Origin: Massilia sp. IC2-278
GTDB taxonomy: Bacteria; Pseudomonadota; Gammaproteobacteria; Burkholderiales; Burkholderiaceae_D
Assembly (NCBI RefSeq): GCF_020708045.1
Contig: NZ_JAJFES010000001.1
Span: 372,001 to 436,000, forward strand
Reading direction: 5' to 3'
DNA length: 64,000 bases
How positions within the stretch are numbered: position 1 is the first letter of the stretch; every line of letters begins with the position of its first letter. Below, piece after piece: positions 1 to 8,425 of the stretch. Both the position numbers and the translations under genes were made by a program. A model generated the notes under the pieces. It was not told where the DNA came from. It did no database searches and saw nothing but the letters and a program-made list of their open reading frames with translations.

Positions 1-1
1 G

Positions 2-430
2 TATCCGGTGTGCTCGCCGGCCCTGCTGCGCGAGCCGGGCCGGCTGGCCGAACCCGCCGGACTGGCCGGCGAAACCCTGATCCATGATGTATCGCTGGAA
101 GGCAGCGCCGCATTCCCGTCGTGGCGGCACTGGCTGCAACTGGCCGGCGTTGCCGACACCGGCGCCGCGCGCGGACTGCGGATCAACAATTCGGCCGCGG
201 TGCTGCAGGCGGCGGTCGATGGCCAGGGAGTCGCCCTGGCGCGCAGCGCGATGGCGCACGACGACCTGCGCGCCGGCCGCCTGGTGCGCCTGTTCCCGCA
301 CATCGCCTGTCCTTCGCCGCTGGCGTACTACGTGGTGCACCGGCCGGAATGCGCGACGCTGCCCCGGCTCGAGGCCTTCCGCGACTGGTTGCTGGACGAA
401 GCGGCGCGCGACGCCGTCAGCGTGCGCTGA
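2..430 (+). CDS. LysR-family transcriptional regulator, C-terminal part (cut by window edge)
   Basis: The frame enters from the left edge with no start visible, so only about 142 C-terminal residues are seen. They form the second half of a LysR effector-binding domain: INNSAAVLQAAVDGQGVAL followed by the DLRAGRLVRLFP strand is typical of the GcvA-like subgroup, and YYVVHRPE then a final amphipathic helix (RLEAFRDWLLDEA) ends the fold. The DNA-binding N-terminus and the target operon lie outside the window. The stop is at 428-430. Family assignment is firm; the ligand cannot be told. Confidence 0.88.
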   Translation, partial: YPVCSPALLREPGRLAEPAGLAGETLIHDVSLEGSAAFPSWRHWLQLAGVADTGAARGLRINNSAAVLQAAVDGQGVALARSAMAHDDLRAGRLVRLFPHIACPSPLAYYVVHRPECATLPRLEAFRDWLLDEAARDAVSVR

Positions 431-460
431 ACCGGGCGCGTCCGCATGTCTGTCGGGCGC

Positions 461-1441
461 TTACCGCGCCGGATCGTTCAGCTTGTCCAGCGTGATCGTG
501 CGTCCATCCTCGATCACCTCGCCGTTGCGCAGCAGGATCTGCGACACGCCGCCCGTCTTCGGCAGTTCCAGCGCGATGGTGTCGCCGCGCTGGCGGTAGC
601 GGCCCTGGGCCGCGCAGGTGCCGAACAAGGGCGTGTTGCTGACGCGGTCGGCGTCGACGAGCAGGAAGAAGAACAGCGTGTCGCAGCTGTTGCCGCGCCC
701 GCCGCTGCTGGCCATCAGGATGGCTTCGCGTCCGTTCGACTGGTTGAAGCTGCGTACCGGGAATTGCCACTGCGCGTCTTCGCCCTTGAACAGCGGCGTC
801 CCGCTGACGGTCATCCGGTAGTTGCCGTCCGCGCCTTTGGTGCGCTTGAGTATGCCGGCACTCGTGTTCAGCGAGGCGGACAGGGGGACGGCAGCGCTGT
901 TGAACCTGCCGCGCTCGAGCCGCGTGCCCGGCGTTGCCGGCAGGATGTCGTCGAAGTCGTCGTAAGGCGTGCCGTCGGCAACCGTGGTGCGCTCGTCGGC
1001 CATATGGGCGGGAATCAGCACGGCGGACACGATCCCGAAGATGAACAAGGCCAGCACGATGCCCACGCCCCAGCGCGACCAGTTTTTCTGGACCCGGTTG
1101 AAGTGATCGAGGTTCTGCCAGCCGCCGGCCCGCCATGCCATCTCGCGGCCCTTGAAGCCGAGCCAGATCGCCACCAGGAAGCCGACGTAGGGAATGATGG
1201 CCAGCAGGCCGATCCAGGTACGGTTGCCGATCGCCCAGATCCAGTTGAGCAGGAAGGCGCCCCAGCTCCAGCCCTTCACGCCGTCCGGCATCTCCTCGTC
1301 CATCTGGCCCGGGCGCCACATCGGCTGGCTACCAGCCTTGTCGAGCGACACAGCGGGCTGGGCTGCGGCGAGCGGCTTGCCGCACTGGCTGCAAAAGGCG
1401 CTGCCTGCGCCCGCCTGGGCGCCGCACGAAGTACAAAACAT
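461..1441 (-). CDS. zinc-ribbon membrane protein of unknown function
   Basis: 326 residues. A zinc ribbon opens the protein (Cys3, Cys6, Cys17, Cys20), followed by a linker and a hydrophobic block with at least two or three membrane segments (around GAFLLNWIWAIGNRTWIG, LLAIIPYVGFLVAIWLGF, and VGIVLALFIFGIVSAVLIP). The C-terminal half, about 190 residues, is soluble and not recognised; by topology it may be outside the cytoplasm. I chose the ATG at 1439-1441 because AGGA lies about seven bases upstream and the ribbon begins at residue 3; a longer upstream extension has no family support. Such ribbon-plus-membrane proteins are common and poorly characterised. Confidence 0.8.
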   Translation of the reverse strand: MFCTSCGAQAGAGSAFCSQCGKPLAAAQPAVSLDKAGSQPMWRPGQMDEEMPDGVKGWSWGAFLLNWIWAIGNRTWIGLLAIIPYVGFLVAIWLGFKGREMAWRAGGWQNLDHFNRVQKNWSRWGVGIVLALFIFGIVSAVLIPAHMADERTTVADGTPYDDFDDILPATPGTRLERGRFNSAAVPLSASLNTSAGILKRTKGADGNYRMTVSGTPLFKGEDAQWQFPVRSFNQSNGREAILMASSGGRGNSCDTLFFFLLVDADRVSNTPLFGTCAAQGRYRQRGDTIALELPKTGGVSQILLRNGEVIEDGRTITLDKLNDPAR

Positions 1442-1637
1442 GTGAGTTCCTGATGAGGATGCTGGGCCGGGGCCGGAGCGTCCGATTGTAGGGGAAGTTG
1501 GCGCGAGGAAAACTATCGAATCCTCACCAAGGCTGGATTTTCCATGAGGGGGCGACGCGGATCGCCGCGCCGCGCGGCACTTCATCTATACTGCCGCTCG
1601 AGGCCGCATCCACGCCGGCTAACCATGGAGACAAGCA

Positions 1638-2030
1638 ATGCTGAATCACGTCATGATCGGTTCGAACGATATCGAACGCTCGAAACGCTTTTACGATGCG
1701 GTGCTGGGCACCCTCGGCGCCGGCGAAGCCGTGCGCAACGTCGCATCGTCGGGCCACACCCGGCTGTTCTACCGCCACGACGGCAACAGCTTCGGTGTTA
1801 GCGAACCCATCAATGGCGAAGCGGCGACCTGCGCCAACGGCGCCACCATCGGCTTCAAGTGCCATTCGCCCGAGCAGGTGCAGCAGTTCCACGACACGGC
1901 CGTGGCCCAGGGCGGCGTCTCGATCGAAGACCCGCCAGGCCTGCGCGAAAGCAACATGGGTGCGCTCTACCTGGCTTATGTGCGCGACCCGGACGGCAAC
2001 AAGCTGTGCGCCATCTACCGTCCTAAATAA
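1638..2030 (+). CDS. VOC (glyoxalase/bleomycin-resistance fold) family protein
   Basis: 130 residues with the paired beta-alpha-beta-beta-beta modules of the vicinal-oxygen-chelate fold. The N-terminus LNHVMIGSNDIERSKRFYD gives the first module with a metal-type His, and the end YVRDPDGNKLCAIY is the usual final strand, with the first Glu position of that motif replaced by Cys-Ala. The start has a GGAG box (ATGGAGACAAGCA) ahead of it. Substrate is not predictable. It sits 12 bases ahead of the ExoD-like gene on the same strand, so both may be co-transcribed. Confidence 0.92.
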   Translation: MLNHVMIGSNDIERSKRFYDAVLGTLGAGEAVRNVASSGHTRLFYRHDGNSFGVSEPINGEAATCANGATIGFKCHSPEQVQQFHDTAVAQGGVSIEDPPGLRESNMGALYLAYVRDPDGNKLCAIYRPK

Positions 2031-2042
2031 GAGGGCTGGTTC

Positions 2043-2666
2043 ATGCACGGTGAAGCCTTGTCCCTGCGCATCCGCACGCTGATCCGTTCGCTGCCGCGCA
2101 CCGGAATCACGCTGAGCGAACTGGTGCACCGCGTCGGCAACGACGGCCTGCTGATCCTGGCCGCGCTGCTGACCCTGGTGTTCCTGATTCCGATCTCGAT
2201 CCCCGGCGTGAGCACGGTGTTCGGCGCGGCCATCCTGCTGATCGGCATGGCGCGCCTGCTGCGGCGCGAACTCTGGATTCCCGAGCGCATCGCGCACAAG
2301 ACCATCGCCACCCGCAAGCTGCGTCCCATGCTGCGCAAGGCGCTGCCTCTGCTGCACCGGCTGGAACGCGTGAGCCGTCCGAACCGCATCGCCTGGCTGG
2401 TGGCCAACGGCCCGGCCGAGCGCATGAACAATGCGTCGCTGATCCTGGGCGCCGTGCTGTTGATGATGCCGTTCGGGCTGATCCCGTTCAGCAATACCTT
2501 CCCGGCGGTGGCGCTGCTGTTCTTTGCCATCGGGCTGCTGCAACGCGATGGCGTGTGCGTGCTGCTGGGTTATGTCGCCAATGTGCTGACGATCGCGTAT
2601 TTCGCGCTGCTGATCGGTGGCGGTGGGCTGGCGCTGCGCGAGATGGTGGGGCGGGTGATTGCCTGA
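2043..2666 (+). CDS. ExoD-family inner-membrane protein
   Basis: 207 residues. The pattern fits the ExoD family of exopolysaccharide-associated membrane proteins: an N-terminal helix, a first hydrophobic pair (LLILAALLTLVFLIPISIPG), the GARxLL-like segment with WIPERI, a basic central helix, then two or three more membrane segments ending in a GGGGLALRE tail. ExoD was named from Rhizobium exopolysaccharide mutants; the biochemical role is still unknown. Starts 12 bases after the VOC gene. Three copies of a short palindromic repeat follow the stop. Confidence 0.88.
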   Translation: MHGEALSLRIRTLIRSLPRTGITLSELVHRVGNDGLLILAALLTLVFLIPISIPGVSTVFGAAILLIGMARLLRRELWIPERIAHKTIATRKLRPMLRKALPLLHRLERVSRPNRIAWLVANGPAERMNNASLILGAVLLMMPFGLIPFSNTFPAVALLFFAIGLLQRDGVCVLLGYVANVLTIAYFALLIGGGGLALREMVGRVIA

Positions 2667-2682
2667 GCTGTCTGGCTAACGA

Positions 2683-2802
2683 TGGTGGGTTCGAGAACCC
2701 ACCCTACGCATATTCGGGGACGCTGGCAATGGTGGGTTCGAGAACCCACCCTACGGCGACTCACGCCGTGAATGCCGGTAGGGTGAGTTCTCGAACCCAC
2801 CG
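2683..2802. repeat. three REP-like palindromes (two direct, one inverted)
   Basis: Copies at 2683-2708 and 2730-2755 are identical (GGTGGGTT-cgag-AACCCACC then CTACG) and a third at about 2777-2803 is in the opposite orientation with one stem change. They fill the space between the convergent ExoD-like and psd genes. The same family recurs at 15,556-15,619 and 29,085-29,269. Each could also fold in the transcript at the 3' ends of both genes. Confidence 0.8.
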
Positions 2803-2811
2803 CACGTCACA

Positions 2812-3660
2812 TCAAACTGGGCGATTGCCCATCAATTCCCCGAGCCGCACCGAACGCTCCGGCGCCCAGTCCTTGTTGAAGCCGATCGTCTTTTCCTTGA
2901 ACAGCATCACCACCGTCGAGCCGAGCAGGAAGCGGCCCATCTCTTCTCCCTTCTTCAGCACCACCGGCGTGGTGTCGTAGGTCCAGTCGCAAATGCGCGC
3001 CATGCGCGGCGGGTTTACCACGCCATGCCAGGACGTCGCCATGCTGCCGACGATGGTCGCGCCGACCAGCACCATCACGAACGTGCCGAACTGCTCCGAC
3101 TCGAACACGCACACCACGCGCTCGTTGCGCGCGAACAGGCCGGGCACGCCGCGCGCCGTGGTCGGATTCACCGAGAACAGGGCGCCGGGCACGTAGATCA
3201 TGCGCGTCAGGCGGCCGTCGCAGGGCATGTGGATGCGGTGGTAATCCTTCGGGCTCAGGTAGAGATTGGCGAAGCTGCCGTGCCGGAAGTGCGCAGCTAG
3301 TTGCGCGTCGCCGCCCACCAGTTCGGTGGTGGTGAACTTGTGGCCCTTGGCCTGCAAAATGTGGTGGTCGTCGATGGCGCCGAACTGGCTGATCGCGCCG
3401 TCCACCGGGCACACGAAATCGGCCTGGGCCAGTGGCCGCACGCCGTCGGCCAGCGGACGGGTAAAGAATTCGTTGAAGCTGGCGTAGCTGGCGATGTCCG
3501 GATTGGCCGCCTCGGCCATGTTGACGCCGTACTTGCCGACGAACCAGCGGATCAGGCGGGTCGTCATTGCGCCTCCGCGGGCGCCGGCGACGCGTCCGGC
3601 AAACGAGGTCAGCGCCTGCTTGGGCATGACATATTGTGGCAGTACTTTTATGCGGGACAC
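2812..3660 (-). CDS. psd: phosphatidylserine decarboxylase proenzyme
   Basis: 282 residues, the usual length for bacterial Psd. It makes phosphatidylethanolamine from phosphatidylserine at the inner membrane. Visible hallmarks are the FNEFFTRPL segment, CPVDGAISQFG with the catalytic Asp, the KDYHRIHMP stretch with the conserved His, and the LGST self-cleavage site near residue 247 (RFLLGSTVVMLF), whose Ser becomes the pyruvoyl group. The start ATG at 3658-3660 gives the expected N-terminus. Convergent with the ExoD-like gene. Function is confident. Confidence 0.97.
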   Translation of the reverse strand: MSRIKVLPQYVMPKQALTSFAGRVAGARGGAMTTRLIRWFVGKYGVNMAEAANPDIASYASFNEFFTRPLADGVRPLAQADFVCPVDGAISQFGAIDDHHILQAKGHKFTTTELVGGDAQLAAHFRHGSFANLYLSPKDYHRIHMPCDGRLTRMIYVPGALFSVNPTTARGVPGLFARNERVVCVFESEQFGTFVMVLVGATIVGSMATSWHGVVNPPRMARICDWTYDTTPVVLKKGEEMGRFLLGSTVVMLFKEKTIGFNKDWAPERSVRLGELMGNRPV

Positions 3661-3860
3661 GGTGTTGGCCTCATAGCTTTAGTTATCCGGAATTATAACG
3701 GGCGTGCCCGATAGAATGGACAATTCAACAGCAAATCGGACGCCACTGGAAGAAGCGCGCCCGGGCGGTGCGGCTGAACTTCGCCATTGTGGATGAGTCC
3801 AAGTTCAGGACAGTCCATCTGATGAGCGCCGTCCTGCATGCATCGTTGCCCGAAAACGGT

Positions 3861-4835
3861 ATGAACAACGCGATCGATACGATTAAAAACGGCGTCGCCA
3901 GGTTCGTCACGAATGTGTGGCAGTTCTTCGTCGGCGGTGTCGTGGTGCTGGCCGCATTTGCCGGTAATTTCGTCGACCTGAAGCAATCGCGTATTTCCGT
4001 CGAAATCACTGGCATTAACCAGAGCGCCTCGGCAGAGGTGGACATCGCGCGCATGCCCGGCTTCAGCAACTTCAAGAAACTCGCCGGTCCGCCGATGCTG
4101 CTGGAGCGTGACAAGAAATTCAACGTCGAGGCAATGAAGCAAGAGCTGGAGCGTTACAGACAAAATCTGGTAGAGCGACGCGGCGAATATTCGAAGTTGA
4201 GGGAAAAAGCCGCAATACTTCTGGAGCAGCCGGACGCGCCAGCCAAGAGCGCGACGGAAAGTGTGGAAAGCGCCGATTTCGATTTCCCCTTGGCGCTGCT
4301 ACGCGATGAGCAGGTTCTGAAATTGCCGCGTGACAAACTTAAAGAGCGCCTGGCCGAAGACGAAGCGCTGCTGCGTAGCCAGGAAAACACGCTGGCGCTC
4401 GCGGAAACCGAAGTAGCCCAGTTCGCCGAGCGGGCCGCCAAGTCCGACTCCAAAATCGAGGTCACGGCCGCGATATCGAACTCGGGCGATGGCTCCACCT
4501 CCCTGAAACCCCAGGCGCTGCTGAGAGCCGATCTAGGGCAGGGAAATTACTTGGATATCTATCTCAGGATTATCCGCTACGAAACGGGAGTGGCGGAGCT
4601 GCGCCCACGCGGAACATCCGTATTGACCTTCGAATCACCGCCAATTAACCGCATGGCGCCGGCGGACCAGGAACGCTTCGCCAACTTTTTTCGAAATACC
4701 TCGCCGACCAATCTGTACGTGGTCGATGTGCGCAACCGCTATTACCGTTCGAATACCATCCCGTTCGCCCAAGGGATTTACGAACAAAAGATATACGACG
4801 CGATCAAGAATTACGCAACCAAGGCCAATGAATGA
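3861..4835 (+). CDS. membrane-anchored coiled-coil protein of unknown function
   Basis: Not recognised. From the ATG at 3861 the product is 324 residues: a short N-terminal helix, one membrane segment (FFVGGVVVLAAFAGNFV, about residues 23-39), then an outside-facing domain with a long charged helix region (about 95-210, KQELERYRQNLVERRGEYSK and similar), and a C-terminal mixed domain ending in AIKNYATKANE. Start choice is uncertain: no clear ribosome site precedes 3861, and in-frame GTG 3768 or ATG 3822 are possible. Codon use is less GC-biased than in neighbours (many AAA, AAT, TTG), which may mean recent arrival or simply low expression. Confidence 0.65.
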   Translation: MNNAIDTIKNGVARFVTNVWQFFVGGVVVLAAFAGNFVDLKQSRISVEITGINQSASAEVDIARMPGFSNFKKLAGPPMLLERDKKFNVEAMKQELERYRQNLVERRGEYSKLREKAAILLEQPDAPAKSATESVESADFDFPLALLRDEQVLKLPRDKLKERLAEDEALLRSQENTLALAETEVAQFAERAAKSDSKIEVTAAISNSGDGSTSLKPQALLRADLGQGNYLDIYLRIIRYETGVAELRPRGTSVLTFESPPINRMAPADQERFANFFRNTSPTNLYVVDVRNRYYRSNTIPFAQGIYEQKIYDAIKNYATKANE

Positions 4836-4961
4836 TTCTTGTACCGGTGCATGAGGCAATGGCCTTGTAACAGCACATGCATATCAAAAAAATATTCTCG
4901 GAGGCAACACAAAGGATGTGATCTCGCAGACAATATCGGCTCCTATCATTGTCTGTTCCCT

Positions 4962-7184
4962 ATGCACGCCCGACTCTCCCCGATTCGCCTGACGCTGCTG
5001 GCCGCCGCGTTGGCAACCACCTTCCCGCTGTACGCACAAGAAGCGCAGGAAACCAAGCAATCCGCAGCCGACACGACGGTCAAGAAGGGCGAAGCCGCCC
5101 AGGCCGGGCAGACGATGCAGCGCGTCGAAGTGAAGGGCGCGGCCCAGGCCTACGACCCGCGCCGCGACGATACCGCCACCAAGATCGTGGTCAACCAGGA
5201 AGAGATCGTCAAGTACGGCGATACCAGCGTCACCGACGTGCTCAAGCGCGTGCCCGGCATCACCGTCAACAGCAGCAATGGCCGCGGCGGCGAAATCCGC
5301 ATGCGCGGCATGGGCGCCGGCTATACGCAGATCCTGATCAACGGCGAGCGCGCGCCGGCCGGCTTCTCGATCGAGTCGCTGGCGCCGGACGTCATCGAAC
5401 GCATCGAAGTGCTGCGCGCCGCCAGCGCCGAGTTCTCGACCCAGTCGGTGGCCGGCACCATCAACATCGTGCTGAAAAAGGCGATCCGCACCGGCCAGCG
5501 CGAAATCAAGGTCGGCATGCGCCGTACCAGCAGCGGCATGCGCGGGCCGAACGCGAACCTGCAGCTGTCGGACAAGGTCGGCAAGATGTCGTACTCGATC
5601 TCGGGCAGCGGCGCGCACGAAAGCTTCGAGCGCACCGCCACCGTGTTTGAGGACGCCTACAGCGGCGCCGGCGTCCAGACCCAGGCGCGCAGCACTGTTG
5701 GCGTGGAAGACGGCTCCTTCAGCTACTTCAACCTGGCGCCGCGCCTGAACTGGAATCTCGAGAACGGCGACACGCTCACCTCGCAGACTTTCCTGAATTC
5801 GGGCCGCTTCCGGACCCGCACGAACGAGACGGCCACGACCACGATCGGCGCTGCGGCGCCTTACCCGGACCTGGCCCTGGCTAACGACAACAAGAACAGC
5901 TTCTACCGCACCGAGCTGAACTGGGTGCACAAGATGGAAGCCGGCGCCAAGCTCGACATGAAGCTGGGCGTGCAGGGCGGCGAGAACGACAGCACCTCGC
6001 GCCGCCTGACGCCCGCCGGCGCCGCACGCGCGCTCGACAACCTGATCGTCTCGGAAGGCGAAGACCGCGGCGTGACCAGCACCGGCAAGTTTTCGAAGAC
6101 CATCTTCGAAGGCCACGCGCTGGGCATGGGCTGGGACGGCGGCTACAACACGCGCGAGGACAGCCGCGTCGAGACCGAAGCCGGACGCACCGTGTTTCCG
6201 GGCCTGCCGGACGGCGAGGAATTCGAGGCCCAGGTCTCGCGCCTGGCGCTGTATGCGCAGGACGAGTGGAGCGTCACGCCGCGCCTGTCGGTGTACCTGG
6301 GCGCGCGCTGGGAAGGCATCCGCACCCGCACCTCGGGCAACACATTCGACACCGGCCGTTCGCGTTCGAGCGTGTGGAGCCCGGTGCTGCAAACGCTGTG
6401 GAAGATCCCGGACACCAAGGGCGACCAGGTGCGCTTCGCCGTCACCCGCACGTATAAGGCGCCGAACGTCTCCAGCCTGATCCCGCGCCGCCAGACCTCG
6501 GTCGACAACCGCTCCACCGATCCCGACTACCAGGGCAATCCGGACCTGCAGCCGGAACTGGCGCTGGGCTTCGACGCCTCGTACGAGCACTACTGGGCCG
6601 AAGGTGCGCTGCTCTCGGCCAGCGCCTCGATCCGCCGCATCGACGGCTACACCCGCTCGGTCATCGATTTCGACGGCATGCGCTGGGTGGCGATGCCGAT
6701 GAACGCCGGCCAGGCCGTCTCGAAGAACCTGGAACTGGAAGCCAAGTTCCCGCTGAAGGCGGTCATGGACGGCGCCCCGGCGATCGACCTGCGCGCCAGC
6801 ATCAGCCGCAACTGGTCGGAAGTCGACGGCGTGCCCGGCCCGGGCAACCGCCTCGATGGCCAGACCCCGCTGTCGGCCAATCTCGGCATCGATTACAAGG
6901 CCGGCAAGGTCAGCACCGGCGCCAGCTTCGCCTACAAGCAGGGCATGACGGTGCGCGTGTCGGAGCGCCAGACCTCGGTCATGGACACGCGGCGCGACCT
7001 GGAAGCCTACGTGCTGTACAAGTTCTCGCCCAAGCTGCAGCTACGCGTGGCGGGGCAGAACCTGCTCGACGAGGACTTCAAGGCCAGCAGCAGCTACCTG
7101 GAAGATGGGCGCGGCCTGGTGCTGCGCCGCGGCAGCTTCCCGGTGGGCGTGACGCTGCGCGCGACGGTGGAGGCGAAGTTCTGA
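4962..7184 (+). CDS. TonB-dependent outer-membrane receptor
   Basis: 740 residues, within the normal range. A signal peptide (MHARLSPIRLTLLAAALATT, cleaved near YAQ-EAQ) precedes a plug domain with the usual landmarks: DVLKRVPGITVN, GEIRMRGMGAGYTQILING, and EVLRAASAEFSTQSVAGTIN. The rest is a beta-barrel of alternating strands ending in a terminal Phe (TLRATVEAKF), the outer-membrane assembly signal. I start at the ATG at 4962 because the signal peptide begins there; upstream codons do not look like protein. No ligand can be named; plug wording resembles receptors of the catecholate/ferrichrome-like group, but no iron-uptake genes or clear Fur site sit beside it. Confidence 0.93.
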   Translation: MHARLSPIRLTLLAAALATTFPLYAQEAQETKQSAADTTVKKGEAAQAGQTMQRVEVKGAAQAYDPRRDDTATKIVVNQEEIVKYGDTSVTDVLKRVPGITVNSSNGRGGEIRMRGMGAGYTQILINGERAPAGFSIESLAPDVIERIEVLRAASAEFSTQSVAGTINIVLKKAIRTGQREIKVGMRRTSSGMRGPNANLQLSDKVGKMSYSISGSGAHESFERTATVFEDAYSGAGVQTQARSTVGVEDGSFSYFNLAPRLNWNLENGDTLTSQTFLNSGRFRTRTNETATTTIGAAAPYPDLALANDNKNSFYRTELNWVHKMEAGAKLDMKLGVQGGENDSTSRRLTPAGAARALDNLIVSEGEDRGVTSTGKFSKTIFEGHALGMGWDGGYNTREDSRVETEAGRTVFPGLPDGEEFEAQVSRLALYAQDEWSVTPRLSVYLGARWEGIRTRTSGNTFDTGRSRSSVWSPVLQTLWKIPDTKGDQVRFAVTRTYKAPNVSSLIPRRQTSVDNRSTDPDYQGNPDLQPELALGFDASYEHYWAEGALLSASASIRRIDGYTRSVIDFDGMRWVAMPMNAGQAVSKNLELEAKFPLKAVMDGAPAIDLRASISRNWSEVDGVPGPGNRLDGQTPLSANLGIDYKAGKVSTGASFAYKQGMTVRVSERQTSVMDTRRDLEAYVLYKFSPKLQLRVAGQNLLDEDFKASSSYLEDGRGLVLRRGSFPVGVTLRATVEAKF

Positions 7185-7253
7185 CAAGTTGCCGGGCCTG
7201 TGCGGCAGCGCTGGCCAGGCCCGGCATGACCCCATTTTATAAAGACCATATCC

Positions 7254-7499
7254 ATGGATGCTGCATCGCCGAATCTGTTCATTTCCTTCCTCCCAATGCT
7301 GCTGCTGTCGCTGCTGATGGCGGTTCCTGCCAATATGCTGGCCAGGCAAAAGGGGCGCAACGTTGTGCTCTGGACCATCCTGGCCCTGATCCCGCTCGTG
7401 AACTTCGCCTGCATGTGGTACTTCGTCGGCGCATCGAACCTGGTACTCGAGAACAAGATCGACGAGCTGATGCTCGAACTGAAGCGCTCGAAGCAGTAG
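7254..7499 (+). CDS. small two-helix membrane protein
   Basis: 81 residues: two hydrophobic segments (about residues 8-29 and 37-58) separated by a short basic loop (ARQKGRN), then a charged C-terminal helix (ENKIDELMLELKRSKQ). Resembles the many small inner-membrane proteins that follow transporter genes, but no family is recognised with certainty. It begins 69 bases after the TonB receptor stop, in the same direction. Confidence 0.7.
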   Translation: MDAASPNLFISFLPMLLLSLLMAVPANMLARQKGRNVVLWTILALIPLVNFACMWYFVGASNLVLENKIDELMLELKRSKQ

Positions 7500-7513
7500 G
7501 CGCTTGTCCGAGG

Positions 7514-7550
7514 CCGGCGCCGCACCACCCGGGTCGGGTGCAGGCGCCGG
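7514..7550. terminator. GC-rich hairpin between convergent genes
   Basis: CCGGCGCC at 7514-7521 pairs with GGCGCCGG at 7543-7550, and the inner GCACC/GGGTGC extends the stem. No T-run follows on either strand, so it may be a transcript-end structure for both the small membrane protein and the EamA gene rather than a classic intrinsic terminator. Confidence 0.4.
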
Positions 7551-7557
7551 TTGGCGC

Positions 7558-8415
7558 TTAGTGCAGCCGCATCGCCGCCGCGCCGCAGGCGATCAATGCT
7601 GCTCCGGCCACGCGCAGCGGGCTTACGCGTTCACGCAGGACCAGCACCGCAATCGCGTTGGCAAACAGGATCGAGGTCTCGCGCAGCGCCGCCACCGCGG
7701 CCACCGGCGCCTGCGTCATCGCCCACAGCGACACCCAGTAGGCGCCGACCGACAGCGCGCCGCCGCCGGGCAGAGCCGGATTGCTGCGCACAAACGGCAG
7801 CAGTTCGCGCCGGCGCCGCAGGGCCAGCGCCGCGACGCCGGGCGCCGTGGCGGCGAAGATCCACATCGTGTAGGCGGCCGGTGCGTGCGACAGGCGCACG
7901 CCGGCGCCGTCGACCAGCGTGTAGGCCGCGATGGTCGCGGCCGACGCCAGCGCCAGCAACGTGGTGCGGCGGCTGACCGCAGTGTTGGTCCGGGCGCGCC
8001 CGGTCATCGCTAGCACGCCGCCGCAGATCAGGCAGATCGACAGCCACTGCATCGCGCCCAGGCGCTCGCCCATGAAGGCCAGGCCGAACGAGGCCACGAG
8101 CAGCGGCGCGCAGCCACGCATCAGTGGGTAGGCGAGGCTGACATCGCCGTCGCGGTAGGTGGCCATGAGCAGCGCGTAATACACCACGTGGATCAGGGCC
8201 GAGGCGGCGATATAAGGCCAGCTGGCGGGCGCCGGCTGCGGGAGCCAGGGCAGGGCCAGTGCGCACAGCAGGCCGGCGCTGACGGCCACCGCCACCGTCG
8301 AGAGAAAAGCGTCGCCTTTCGTCTTGAGCATGGCGTTCCAGCCGGCGTGCATCAGCGCCGCGGCCAGCACGGCCATCACCACTGTGCCCGACATGCCAGC
8401 CGCAAGCACGCTCAT
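7558..8415 (-). CDS. EamA-family (drug/metabolite superfamily) transporter
   Basis: 285 residues with ten predicted membrane segments in two EamA repeats. The N-terminus has the AALMHAGWNAMLKTKGD opening seen in many EamA proteins, the first repeat closes with PLLVASFGLAFMGERLG, and the second with ALRETSILFANAIAVLVLRERVS; the paired GER/LRER loops are the family signature. Substrate unknown; efflux of small metabolites or amino acids is typical. It starts ten bases after the stop of the MFS gene, so the two transporters form a likely operon. Confidence 0.92.
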   Translation of the reverse strand: MSVLAAGMSGTVVMAVLAAALMHAGWNAMLKTKGDAFLSTVAVAVSAGLLCALALPWLPQPAPASWPYIAASALIHVVYYALLMATYRDGDVSLAYPLMRGCAPLLVASFGLAFMGERLGAMQWLSICLICGGVLAMTGRARTNTAVSRRTTLLALASAATIAAYTLVDGAGVRLSHAPAAYTMWIFAATAPGVAALALRRRRELLPFVRSNPALPGGGALSVGAYWVSLWAMTQAPVAAVAALRETSILFANAIAVLVLRERVSPLRVAGAALIACGAAAMRLH

Positions 8416-8425
8416 GCGGCGCGCG

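Noticed and set aside
4836..4961. Fur box before the TonB receptor
   Set aside because: No 19-base site with the GATAATGAT pattern was found; a short AT-rich stretch alone is not enough.
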